64,000 nt of DNA from positions 1,194,001 to 1,258,000 of the forward strand of contig NZ_JAMZDX010000003.1 in NCBI RefSeq assembly GCF_024172095.1, in the 5' to 3' direction. The translations under genes and the position numbers were made by a program. Positions within the stretch are counted from its first letter, which is position 1, and each line of letters starts with the position of its first letter. Of this stretch, positions 25,725 through 33,825 are shown piece by piece. The DNA is from Kitasatospora cinereorecta. Lineage in GTDB: Bacteria > Actinomycetota > Actinomycetes > Streptomycetales > Streptomycetaceae. The notes below the pieces were generated by a model, which saw only the letters and a program-made list of their open reading frames with translations, was not told the origin of the DNA and did not search any database.

Positions 25725-25955
25725 GCTGTCATTTGCTTGCTGATGGCTGATTGCTGCTGCCTGTTGGTCGGCCGCTGATGGCTGTTCGCGGGTTGTCGTC
25801 GGCCGACTGCTGACGGCTGATATCCGACAGCTGATATCCGGCCGCTGAGAGTCGACTGCCGAAAGTCGACCGCTGAAAGTCGACCGCCGAAAGCTGATAG
25901 TCGAAAGCCAACGGCCTGCAGCCGACAGCGGACCGCTGAAATCCGACCGCCGAAA
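25725..25955. repeat. Degenerate heptanucleotide tandem array (33 units)
   Basis: The region reads in strict 7-bp phase from 25725 to 25955 without an insertion or deletion. Units are variants of GCYGANA or GTCGACC: GCTGATG, GCTGATA, TCCGACA, GCTGATA, GTCGACC, GCTGAAA, GTCGACC, GCCGAAA and so on. It fills the 306-bp spacer between the dehydrogenase gene and the small peptide gene. No gene is seen in it; apparent reading frames are by-products of the period. Confidence 0.85.
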
Positions 25956-25960
25956 GCGGC

Positions 25961-25999
25961 GCGGCCACCGTCGGGCGACGAACGCCCTCCGGTGGCCGC
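25961..25999 (-). terminator. Hairpin terminator after the peptide gene
   Basis: GCGGCCACC (25961-25969) pairs perfectly with GGTGGCCGC (25991-25999) around a 21-nt loop. It lies 23 nt past the stop of the small peptide gene on the minus strand. There is no T-run, as is common in high-GC actinobacteria. Confidence 0.65.
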
Positions 26000-26022
26000 G
26001 GTCAGCTGTGCTCCGCCTTCGC

Positions 26023-26175
26023 TCAGCGGCGGTGGCGGCCGTGCGGGTCGCCTTCGGCACTGTCGTCGGCAGCGGTCACACCCCGGTGCCGACCGTGCCC
26101 GGTGCCCTCGGCGGCCTCGTCGGCGCCGGGCGCGGCGTGGTCGTGCTCGGTGGTGTCGTTGAGGGTGTCGGCCAT
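26023..26175 (-). CDS. 50-residue peptide with two HGRHR repeats, putative RiPP-like precursor
   Basis: The peptide starts MADTLNDTTEHDHAAPG and then holds two 15-residue repeats, ADEAAEGTGHGRHRG (18-32) and ADDSAEGDPHGRHRR (36-50), joined by VTA. Ten of 15 positions match. The first part is acidic and the repeat ends are basic. Prolines at 16 and 44 are possible cut sites for the prolyl oligopeptidase encoded 187 bp upstream on the same strand. A GGAGAAG sequence lies 10 nt before the ATG, and a hairpin terminator follows the stop. It has no Cys, so lanthionine rings are impossible. Function is inferred from context; it could instead be an unrelated small protein. Confidence 0.6.
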   Translation of the reverse strand: MADTLNDTTEHDHAAPGADEAAEGTGHGRHRGVTAADDSAEGDPHGRHRR

Positions 26176-26362
26176 CTCGTTCTGTCTTCTCCGTGCGAGG
26201 TTCGGGTACTGCGCGGGATCGGCCCAGGCCGTGACCCGCGCGGGTCACGATAACGGCCGAAACAGCCACGAGCCTACCGAGCCACTTACCGGTGCGTCCG
26301 GCCACCACGACGGTTCGCTCACGTTTCGTCCGACGCTCTCTGACGGTCCGGGCGGAAGCCGG

Positions 26363-28507
26363 TCAGGTGGGTCGGCCGGTGCGCAGGAAGCCGGCGAGCA
26401 GCTCGTGCAGCACCGCGGCCCCCTCCTCGGCGAGGACCTCGTGTCCAGCGCCGACCGCCTCCACGTACCGGAAGTCGGCGCCCTCGGTTCGGCCGAGCCG
26501 CAGCAACTCATGGCGCAGTGTGCGGGATTGCCCGACCGGCACGACTTCGTCGCGGTCTCCGTGCACCACCAGCAGCGGCGTGGTGAGGCGGTGGGCGAGT
26601 TGGAGCACGTCGCGCGGGCCGCGGGCGTCGTCGATCGGCTGGTCGCCACCGAGTCTGCTGGTCAACCCGCGGACGGGGGCGGCGGCTTCGGCGTGCAGTC
26701 GGGCGCCGGACAGGAACGGGGCGACCACCGCGCAGCGCGCCACCTGTTCGGCGGGGGCGTGGGCGGCGGCGAGCAGGGCGAGGAACGCGCCGTAGCTGAC
26801 ACCGAACAGCGCGGGCGGCTCCAGTCCGAGCGCCGAGCGCTGGCCGGCCACCCCGTCGATGAGGGCGAGCACGTCGTCCAGGTCGGGCCCGCCCCAGGCG
26901 CCGCGGATGGCCATCGCGTACTCGGGGCCGTATCCGGTGGAGCCACGCTGGTTGGGGGCGAGCACCGCCAGGCCCTCGGCAGCCATCCGCTGCAGCGCGG
27001 GGTCGAACTCCAGCCTCCAGGCGTCCGCCGGACCGCCGTGCAGGGCGATCACCAGGTGCGGGGTCGCGAGCCAGGTGTCGCCGCCGTACACCACGGACTC
27101 GATCGGGCCGGCCGGGCCGGCGAGTTCGAGGCTCTGGGCAGGGCGCCAGCGTCCGCCGTCGCCCGGTGCCGTGCTGCCGTCGATCCGCCAGCCGAGCGGA
27201 CCACCGGGTCCGGGCCGGGCCGGGGCGGCCCACGGCGCCGGGTGGTCCCGGCCGATGCCGAGGTGGCCGCCGGTCAGGTGGTGACCCCCGGTGAGGTGGT
27301 GGCTCCCGGTGAGCGGTGCCAGCTGGAGCGGCAGCGGTACGGCGCTGGGAACGGCGGCAGGGCTCTGGCCGAGCAGGGTGTCGACGTCCAGGGTGGCCAG
27401 GGCGGCCGGATGGTCGGGCGCGGAGTACGGCATCCGCAGGCCCGCCGCCGACCAGTGGCCGATCGCGCCGAGCCGGCCGGGCGGCACCGGCAGCGGGTCG
27501 AGTCGTCCGCCGCTGGGTTGCCAGATGGCGAGCGAGGTTCCTGCGCCGTGGTCGAGCTGCACGGCCACTCGCGGTTCGGCCGTGCCGTCGCCGGGAGCCA
27601 GCGCGACCGGCCGCAGCAGCACGCCGGCGATGTGCAGGCACTCCGGGAACCGGACCGGTTCGCTGCCGCCGAGCAGACCCCAGCCGAGCCGGTCGATGCC
27701 CGGGGCGTCGGAGCGCACCATGCCGAACCGGGTCTCCGGGTCGAACAGCACCAAGCGGTCGTTGCTGTGCTCGCCGATCTCCAGTAGCGGGGTGACCCGG
27801 CCGAGTTGGAGGTCGAGCACGAGGGTCTTGACCCCGTCGGGGGTGACCCGGTCGAGGGCCAGCAACCGGCCGGCGGTGTCCAGCCAGACTCCGCCGCCGT
27901 ACAGCCCGGGGAGTTCGGCGACCTCGGTCATCGCACGGTTGTCCGGGTGCACCAGCCATACGGTGGTGGCCGGGCGGGAGTCGGTCCCGAGCGCCACGGC
28001 CACCGGGCTGCGGGTGCCGGTGACGCGGGGGACCGGCAGCAGTCGGAGTCCGGGGAGCCGGAGCGTGGCCAGGGTCAGCTCGGTGACCGCAGCCGGTGCC
28101 GGTGCCGGTGCCGAGGTCGGGTGGTTGACGGTGGTGGCCAGTGCGGCGGGGTCCGATGCGGTGCCGGGTCCGCCGTTCGGATCCCGAGCGGCGTCGGAAT
28201 CGTCAGCGGACGTGCTGTCGGGCACGGTGCCGAGCAGCGCGAGGGTGTGTCGGTCGGCGTCGTGCCGACAGACCAGGACGCGGCCGTCGGGCAGCGCGAC
28301 CAGCTGCGACCTCAGGCTCTCGGCCCGGCCGCCGGGCAGCGGTAGCGCTGTCGCGGTGGCGGGCGCGTCGGCCGGCAGGCGCCAACTCTCCACGTACCAG
28401 CCGCCGTCCGCGCCTGCGGCGAGGCAGGCGGCGTGGGATCCGTCGGTGGCGAAGGTGAAGCTCAGCCGGCGCAGTGCCCGGGCGGTGGTCCGCGTCGCGG
28501 TGTTCAT
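26363..28507 (-). CDS. S9-family prolyl oligopeptidase-like serine peptidase
   Basis: A 714-residue protein. Residues 1 to about 440 look like a beta-propeller, with insertions rich in Gly/His (SHHLTGGHHLTGGHL). The alpha/beta-hydrolase domain occupies the rest. The catalytic triad is Ser571 in GVSYGAF, Asp653 in HGDRDEVVP and His689 in GAGHEV. S9 peptidases of class III lanthipeptide clusters (FlaP, AplP) remove leader peptides. The start at 28507 overlaps the stop of the LanKC-like gene by 4 bp (ATGA), so the pair is co-translated. The small peptide gene lies downstream. No signal peptide is seen, so it acts in the cytoplasm. Confidence 0.85.
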   Translation of the reverse strand: MNTATRTTARALRRLSFTFATDGSHAACLAAGADGGWYVESWRLPADAPATATALPLPGGRAESLRSQLVALPDGRVLVCRHDADRHTLALLGTVPDSTSADDSDAARDPNGGPGTASDPAALATTVNHPTSAPAPAPAAVTELTLATLRLPGLRLLPVPRVTGTRSPVAVALGTDSRPATTVWLVHPDNRAMTEVAELPGLYGGGVWLDTAGRLLALDRVTPDGVKTLVLDLQLGRVTPLLEIGEHSNDRLVLFDPETRFGMVRSDAPGIDRLGWGLLGGSEPVRFPECLHIAGVLLRPVALAPGDGTAEPRVAVQLDHGAGTSLAIWQPSGGRLDPLPVPPGRLGAIGHWSAAGLRMPYSAPDHPAALATLDVDTLLGQSPAAVPSAVPLPLQLAPLTGSHHLTGGHHLTGGHLGIGRDHPAPWAAPARPGPGGPLGWRIDGSTAPGDGGRWRPAQSLELAGPAGPIESVVYGGDTWLATPHLVIALHGGPADAWRLEFDPALQRMAAEGLAVLAPNQRGSTGYGPEYAMAIRGAWGGPDLDDVLALIDGVAGQRSALGLEPPALFGVSYGAFLALLAAAHAPAEQVARCAVVAPFLSGARLHAEAAAPVRGLTSRLGGDQPIDDARGPRDVLQLAHRLTTPLLVVHGDRDEVVPVGQSRTLRHELLRLGRTEGADFRYVEAVGAGHEVLAEEGAAVLHELLAGFLRTGRPT

Positions 28508-30363
28508 CGACTCGCCTCCGCTGTTGCCAGTGCCCCGATGTCCCCGACGTTCGGGGCCTGCGCCGGGCCGTTCGCCTTGCGGGCCGCCACGGCCGGGCCG
28601 TCCACACCGTGTGCCACGGCCAAGAGGCCGCCCGAACCGCCCGCCCGAGCCGGGCCGCCTGCAACACCTGTCGGCACCGGGCCGTCCACGGCTCCCGCCG
28701 ACACCGGACTGCCCGCGTCGTTCGCCTGGTCCGTCCCGGACGGACCGCCCGGGACGGACCAGGCGAACGACGCGCGGACCCGGTCGAGACTCCAGCGGTG
28801 GTCGGCGCGCTCGGCGCGCAGTCCGAGGATCGCGGGAGCCAGTCGGCGGGCCGTGCCGCCGTCCCGCGCGGCGAGGGAGAGCCAGCGGCCGAGCCGTTCG
28901 GCGACCGGGCGGGCGTGGGGCAGGTCGTCGGCCAGCAGTGGGTCGTGGCCGGTGGCGAGCAGGAAGAACAGCCCGCCGAGGGCGTACAGGTCGGTGCTGA
29001 ACAGGGCCCGGCCGACCCGGTGCGGGCCGGTGTGCTCGGGCGCCCGGTATCCGGGGGTGCCGACCGAACCGGCCACCGTACCGGCGGGCACGGCCAGTTC
29101 GAGGTCGACCAGGCGAAGCCCGCCGTCGGGGGTCACCAGGACGGTGTCGGGGGAGAGGTCGCGCAGCACCAGGCCGCGAGCGTGGACCCGCTCCACCAGT
29201 CCCACCAGCCCGGACGCCAGCGGCGCGGCCTCCTCCCACGCGGCATCCGGCCCGCCGTTGCCCCGCTGCCTTCCGGCGCCGAGTTGCCTGAGAGTTCCCC
29301 GCTGCCGAGCTGCGACCCAGTTGCCCAGCGTCCGACCCGGCACCCGCTCCAGCACCAGGAAGAGGGAGTCGTACTGCTCGATCAGCCCGAGCAGGCGGGG
29401 CGTCAGCCCCTCGCCGTCGAGGCGGCGCAACAGTTCGGCCTCGCGCCGTAACGAGGTGCGGGCATCGGCTGCGGACCGTCCGGCGTCGGGGTGGGCGCGG
29501 GCGTGCTTGATCACCACCTCGGCGCCGGTGGCGGTGTCCCGGCCCAGGAACACGCCGCCCTCGGCGCTGTGGCGTACGGCCGCCGTCACCGCGTACCTGC
29601 CCCCCGGCAGGACGTCCGACGGCCGTCGCGGCGCCCCCACCACCGACCGCTCGGTCGGCCGGACCACTGGACGCACGGCCGGTCGCATCGGCACGCCCGA
29701 CGTCACAGCGGACGTACCGGACGTACCGGTGTGACCGGCCGACGGTGCGACCGGGCCGGTCGACCCCCTCCCCTCGACGGGGTCGACCGCCCACGGCGGA
29801 CGGTGGCGGCCCGGCGCTCCGTCCTGCGCGTCCTCGGCGCGCCCGGCGAAGGCGCCGAACCGGTAGTGCACCCGGCTGCCCGGTCGGTACGGCCGACCCG
29901 AGCGGACCACCGGGCCGGGCAGGCCCAGGGTTGCCCGGTGGAGTTCCGCTGCGAGCCGGCGGAATTGCTCCTCGTCCTCCGGATACACCGTGATGAATGT
30001 GTCGGCTGCGCCGCGTGCGTCGTTCCGGGAACTGATTTCCCGGAGCCGGTTCAGGTCCGCCGCGAACCTGAATGCGCACGGATCGCCGGCGATCGCGGCG
30101 GAGACCGCGGTGAGCACCTCCGCGGCCACCGGGGCGGCCGCACTCACGTGGAGCCGCCACCCGTGGGTCACGGGCTCCCGGCCGGGCGGCCGGACCGTGC
30201 ACCAGAAACCGTCGACCACGACCCCCCAGCCGCTGCCGCCTTCCTCGGTCCTGCTGCCGGCCACGGCCGCCCGCACCACCTCCACCAACGTGCCGTCCCC
30301 ACCCGGCCCGTCGTCGACCGACCCGGTCCCCCCGGCCGGACGCAGTGGTGTGCCCGCCCCCAT
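28504..30363 (-). CDS. LanKC-like protein: degenerate lyase domain plus kinase domain, no cyclase
   Basis: A 619-residue protein. Residues about 30-185 match the N-terminal lyase domain of class III/IV lanthipeptide synthetases (HGWRLHVSA, FITVYPEDE, RVHYRFGAF). Residues about 245-530 form a kinase domain with Lys286 (VVIKHAR), LRDLSP (Asp402) and Asp420 (LVDLE). The conserved lyase lysines are replaced: GWK by GWR70, FKF by FRF99, SGKF by ADTF (Thr122). The kinase metal-binding Asn is Thr407. There is no LanC-like cyclase domain; the C-terminus is a low-complexity tail. It overlaps the peptidase gene. ATG at 30363 follows GAAGGGG. It may bind or phosphorylate a peptide, or be an inactive scaffold. 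Confidence 0.78.
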   Translation of the reverse strand: MGAGTPLRPAGGTGSVDDGPGGDGTLVEVVRAAVAGSRTEEGGSGWGVVVDGFWCTVRPPGREPVTHGWRLHVSAAAPVAAEVLTAVSAAIAGDPCAFRFAADLNRLREISSRNDARGAADTFITVYPEDEEQFRRLAAELHRATLGLPGPVVRSGRPYRPGSRVHYRFGAFAGRAEDAQDGAPGRHRPPWAVDPVEGRGSTGPVAPSAGHTGTSGTSAVTSGVPMRPAVRPVVRPTERSVVGAPRRPSDVLPGGRYAVTAAVRHSAEGGVFLGRDTATGAEVVIKHARAHPDAGRSAADARTSLRREAELLRRLDGEGLTPRLLGLIEQYDSLFLVLERVPGRTLGNWVAARQRGTLRQLGAGRQRGNGGPDAAWEEAAPLASGLVGLVERVHARGLVLRDLSPDTVLVTPDGGLRLVDLELAVPAGTVAGSVGTPGYRAPEHTGPHRVGRALFSTDLYALGGLFFLLATGHDPLLADDLPHARPVAERLGRWLSLAARDGGTARRLAPAILGLRAERADHRWSLDRVRASFAWSVPGGPSGTDQANDAGSPVSAGAVDGPVPTGVAGGPARAGGSGGLLAVAHGVDGPAVAARKANGPAQAPNVGDIGALATAEASR

Positions 30364-30537
30364 CTGCTCACACCCCTTCGTGTGCCTGCCCGTTTCCGAA
30401 TCCGTCGGTGGAAGTTCACGAGAGCCTCGGCCTCGCCGCCGTTCCGCCCATTCGATCGGCGGGCGGAATTCGGCGGGCGCCCCTATTTCTCCGACCCCTG
30501 GCCGGGGCAACTCTCGTTCGCAGGACTGAAGTTACTT

Positions 30538-30608
30538 TCGTGAAGGGTGTGACTCAACATCGGAGGGGTCACTTCACTCGTAAGGGTGATCCAGATTCGT
30601 TTTCGAAT
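30538..30608. promoter_or_regulatory. Repeat-rich upstream region of the LanKC-like operon
   Basis: The 451-bp gap 30364-30814 separates the divergent LanKC-like and Nif3 genes. It holds two direct repeats, TCGTGAAGGGTG (30538-30549) and TCGTAAGGGTG (30578-30588), 40 bp apart. An inverted GTGAC/GTCAC pair lies between them (30549-30553, 30568-30572), and an ATTCG-TTTT-CGAAT dyad sits at 30595-30608. These could be operator sites. From 30640 to 30715 there are short GGAACGG-like repeats. No gene is seen in the gap. Confidence 0.4.
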
Positions 30609-30814
30609 GCGTGCGGCCTCGGGGGTGTGGCCCGCGTCGTGCCCGGAACGGCACCGGAACGGCCCGGAACGACCGGGAACGGACCGGGGCGGCCCAGGTG
30701 GACGGGTCCCGTTGCGGCGCTCGGCCGGCGGAGCGCGCCGATCCGCGCCGGTTGACGTGCAGCTGTGCGGGCGGCCGGAACGGGCCGGGGCCCGCCACGC
30801 GGTAGTCTCGACAG

Positions 30815-31714
30815 GTGCCGAAACTGTCCGACGTCATCGCCGTGCTCGAAGAGATCTATCCGCCGCAGTGGGCGGAGTCCTGGGATGCCGTCGGCCTGGT
30901 CTGTGGAGACCCGGACGCCGAGACCGCCAAGGTGCTGTTCGCCGTCGACCCCGTCCAGTCCGTCGTCGACGAGGCCGTGGCGTGGGGCGCGGACCTGCTG
31001 GTCACCCACCACCCGCTCTACCTGCGGGGCACCACCTCGGTCGCCGCGACCGGCTTCAAGGGCCGCGTCGTGCACACCCTGATCCGCAACGGTGTCGCGC
31101 TGCACGTCGCGCACACCAACGCCGACCACGCCCACCCCGGAGTCTCCGACGCCCTCGCCGAGGCGGTCGGCCTGCGCGTCACCGGGCCGATCATCCCCGA
31201 CCCGACCGACCCCACCGGTCGCCGCGGCTCCGGCCGGATCGGCCTGCTGGAGCCACCGATCACGCTCGCCTCGTTCGCCGCCAAGGTCGCCGACGGCCTG
31301 CCCGCCACCGCCACCGGGGTCCGGGTGTCCGGCGACCCCGACCGGCTGATCAGCCGGGTCGCCGTGGCCGGCGGTTCCGGTGACAGCTTCTTCGCCGAGG
31401 TCCGGGCCGCCGGTGTGGACGCCTACGTCACCGCCGACCTGCGCCACCACCCCGCCTCCGAGGCCACCGAGGCGGCCCCGGTCGCCCTGGTCGACGCCGC
31501 GCACTGGGCCACCGAGTGGCCCTGGCTCAACCTGGCCGACCGCGCGCTGACCGAGGTCGCCACCGAGCGCGGCTGGCAGCTGGAGACCCGCGTCTCCACC
31601 CTCGTCACCGACCCGTGGACGGCGCACGCGCCGATGCCGTACACCCCGCCGAAGCCGCACAGCTCTACGCCGCACAGCCCGACGCCGTTCGACCCGACGC
31701 CGGCCGCCCCCTGA
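30815..31714 (+). CDS. Nif3-like dinuclear metal-centre protein
   Basis: A 299-residue member of the Nif3/YqfO family. Metal-binding features are LVTHHPLYLRG, AHTNADHAH with Asp/His, and a late DAAHWATEWPW. Family members form hexameric toroids with a two-metal site, and their cellular role is still debated. The last 30 residues are a Pro/Ser/Thr-rich tail. It opens a block with a zinc-ribbon protein and an RNase H-phosphatase, an order often kept in actinobacteria. GTG at 30815. Confidence 0.88.
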   Translation: MPKLSDVIAVLEEIYPPQWAESWDAVGLVCGDPDAETAKVLFAVDPVQSVVDEAVAWGADLLVTHHPLYLRGTTSVAATGFKGRVVHTLIRNGVALHVAHTNADHAHPGVSDALAEAVGLRVTGPIIPDPTDPTGRRGSGRIGLLEPPITLASFAAKVADGLPATATGVRVSGDPDRLISRVAVAGGSGDSFFAEVRAAGVDAYVTADLRHHPASEATEAAPVALVDAAHWATEWPWLNLADRALTEVATERGWQLETRVSTLVTDPWTAHAPMPYTPPKPHSSTPHSPTPFDPTPAAP

Positions 31715-31781
31715 GGCCGTACCGGCCACCGATGCCCTCCGGCGCCCCGGCGCCGAACCGATTCACACAGGAGTCCTCCGC

Positions 31782-32525
31782 TTGAACGCCGCGCCCGCCG
31801 ACCAGATCCGCCTGCTCGACCTGCAGGCCTTCGACTCCCGCCTGGACCAGCTGGCCCACAAGCGCCGCACCCTGCCCGAGCACGCCGAGATCGAGAAGGT
31901 CGGCGCCGACCACACCGCGCTCAAGGACCTGGTGATCGCCGCCCAGGCGCAGCTCGGTGACACCACCCGCGAGCTCACCAAGGCCGAGCAGGACGTGGAC
32001 CAGGTCCGCACCCGGGCCGCCCGCAACCAGCAGCGGATGGACTCCGGCGCGGTCACCTCGCCCAAGGACCTGGAGAACCTGCAGCACGAGAACGCGTCGC
32101 TCGCCAAGCGCCAGTCCGACCTGGAGGACGTCGTCCTCGAGGTCATGGAGCGCCTGGAGTCCTCGCAGACCCGGGTCACCGAGCTGACCGCCCGCCTGGA
32201 GCACTCCTCGGTCGTCCTCACGGAGGCCGAGGGCCGCCGCGACGCGAAGTTCGCCGAACTCGACACCGAGGTCGACAAGGTCAAGCGCGACCGCGAGGCC
32301 GTCGCCGCCGTCATCCCGGCCGACCTGATGAAGGTCTACCTGCGCCTGCGCGAGCAGCAGGGCGGCGTCGGCGCGGCCCGCCTCTACCAGCGCCGCTGCG
32401 AGGGCTGCCGCACCGAGTTCTCCATCACCGAGTTCAACGCGATCAAGGCGGAGCCCACCGACAAGGTGCTGCGCTGCGAGAACTGCGGCCGGATCCTCGT
32501 CCGCACCGGCGAGTCGGGCGTCTGA
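31782..32525 (+). CDS. Coiled-coil zinc-ribbon protein (CdsZ-type)
   Basis: A 247-residue protein. Residues about 10-190 form a long helical hairpin with heptad-like pattern. A C-terminal C4 zinc ribbon follows (CEGCRTEFSITEFNAIKAEP...CENCG). The start is TTG at 31782, supported by AGGAG 8 nt upstream and by the conserved first residues NAAPADQIRLLDLQ. The upstream gap is 67 bp and the next gene begins 5 bp after its stop. Confidence 0.85.
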   Translation: MNAAPADQIRLLDLQAFDSRLDQLAHKRRTLPEHAEIEKVGADHTALKDLVIAAQAQLGDTTRELTKAEQDVDQVRTRAARNQQRMDSGAVTSPKDLENLQHENASLAKRQSDLEDVVLEVMERLESSQTRVTELTARLEHSSVVLTEAEGRRDAKFAELDTEVDKVKRDREAVAAVIPADLMKVYLRLREQQGGVGAARLYQRRCEGCRTEFSITEFNAIKAEPTDKVLRCENCGRILVRTGESGV

Positions 32526-32529
32526 CCCG

Positions 32530-33687
32530 ATGGCCGGCCGCTTCATCGTCGAAGCCGACGGCGGCTCCCGGGGCAACCCGGGGCCGGCCGGCTACGGCGC
32601 GGTGGTCCGCGACGGCGACACCGGCCAGATCCTGGTCGAGGCAGCCGAGTTCATCGGCCGCGCCACCAACAACGTCGCCGAGTACCGCGGTCTGATCGCC
32701 GGCCTCAAGGCCGCCCGCGACCTCGACCCCGGTGCCACCGTCGACGTCCGGATGGACTCCAAGCTGGTCGTCGAGCAGATGTCCGGGCGCTGGAAGGTCA
32801 AGCACCCCGACATGCAGCCGCTCGCCGCCGAGGCGCGCACCATCCTGCCGCGCGGCCAGGTCAGCTACACCTGGATCCCGCGCGAACGGAACAAGGACGC
32901 CGACCGGCTCGCCAACGAGGCCATGGACGCAGGCAAGCGCGGCGAGCAGTGGCAGCCCAGGGCCCGCCCTGCCGCCACCGCCACCGGTCCGGAGACGGTC
33001 GCCGACGAACCGCTGCCCGCCGCCCCGGCCCCCCGGGCCGGCTGGGCCGCCGCCGCGGACCTCGGCACCCCGACCACCCTCGTCCTGCTCCGCCACGGCG
33101 AGACCGCGCTGACGCCGCAGAAGCGCTTCTCCGGCAGCAACGGCAGCGACCCCGCACTCTCCGAGAAGGGCAGCTGGCAGGCCGAACGCGCCGCCGAGGC
33201 GCTCGCCGCCCGCGGCACCGTCCAGGCCGTGGTCGCCTCGCCGATGCTGCGCACCCGGCAGACCGCCGAGGCCGTCGCCGTCCGGCTGGGCCTGGAGGTC
33301 CGGATCGAGGACGGCCTGCGCGAACTCGACTTCGGCGACTGGGAGGGCCTCACCTTCGCCGAGGTCATGGAACGCCACCCGGACGACCTCAACGCCTGGC
33401 TCGCCTCACCCAAGGCCAAGCCCACCGGCAGCAGCGAGTCCCTCACCACCCTCGCCCACCGGGTCGGCGTCGCCCGCGACAAGATCCTCGCCCGGTACGC
33501 CGGCAAGACCGTGCTGGTGGTCTCGCACGTCAGCCCGATCAAGACCCTGGTCCGGCTGGCGCTCGGCGCCCCGCCCGACACGGTCCACCGGATGGAGCTC
33601 AGCGCCGCCTCGCTCTGCGCCGTCCAGTACTACGCGGACGGCAACGCCTCGCTGCGGCTGCTCAACGACACCGGTCACCTGCGCTGA
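32530..33687 (+). CDS. Bifunctional RNase HI / acid phosphatase
   Basis: A 385-residue fusion like mycobacterial Rv2228c. Residues 1-140 are RNase HI (VEADGGSRGNPGPAGYG, NNVAEYRGLIAGL, VRMDSKLVV, NKDADRLAN), holding the D-E-D-D metal ligands. After a Pro/Ala linker, residues about 180-385 are a histidine phosphatase of the CobC/phosphoglycerate-mutase type, with RHGETALTPQKRFSG, the ELDFGDWEGL segment and a late SHVSP histidine. It removes RNA from RNA:DNA hybrids and may hydrolyse alpha-ribazole phosphate or similar. A strong terminator follows. Confidence 0.9.
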   Translation: MAGRFIVEADGGSRGNPGPAGYGAVVRDGDTGQILVEAAEFIGRATNNVAEYRGLIAGLKAARDLDPGATVDVRMDSKLVVEQMSGRWKVKHPDMQPLAAEARTILPRGQVSYTWIPRERNKDADRLANEAMDAGKRGEQWQPRARPAATATGPETVADEPLPAAPAPRAGWAAAADLGTPTTLVLLRHGETALTPQKRFSGSNGSDPALSEKGSWQAERAAEALAARGTVQAVVASPMLRTRQTAEAVAVRLGLEVRIEDGLRELDFGDWEGLTFAEVMERHPDDLNAWLASPKAKPTGSSESLTTLAHRVGVARDKILARYAGKTVLVVSHVSPIKTLVRLALGAPPDTVHRMELSAASLCAVQYYADGNASLRLLNDTGHLR

Positions 33688-33692
33688 CACGG

Positions 33693-33734
33693 CCGTGCCC
33701 CCGGTCGCAGTTCCTGCTGCGACCGGGGGCACGG
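33693..33734. terminator. Strong hairpin terminator
   Basis: A perfect 17-bp stem (33693-33709 with 33718-33734) and 8-nt loop starts 6 bp after the RNase H-phosphatase stop and is followed by TGCTTTC. It separates the operon from the convergent yaaA gene. Confidence 0.85.
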
Positions 33735-33825
33735 TGCTTTCGCCGTTGTGGTGCTGTGCCGTGTGTCGTGTGCCGTTGTCCTGCCGAGCGCGGCGGCGCG
33801 TCCGTGCCGGTTGAGGCCGTCGGCG

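Noticed and set aside
25725..26060. Ser/Arg-rich repeat protein on the minus strand
   Set aside because: Period-7 DNA in any frame gives a repeating pattern of this type. No ribosome-binding site or conserved start was found.
28504..28760. A remnant LanC-like cyclase in the C-terminal tail of the LanKC-like protein
   Set aside because: The tail is Ala/Gly/Pro low complexity with no GxxG helical pattern and no Cys/His zinc ligands.
26363..30202. A very long open frame overlapping both the peptidase and the LanKC-like gene
   Set aside because: The part past 28507 is an Arg/Gly/Pro-rich shadow of the LanKC-like gene. The peptidase has its own ATG at 28507 with a 4-bp overlap.
30636..30720. GGAACGG-like repeats resembling a short CRISPR array
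   Set aside because: Units are 8-12 bp, irregular and without spacers of constant length; no cas genes are present.
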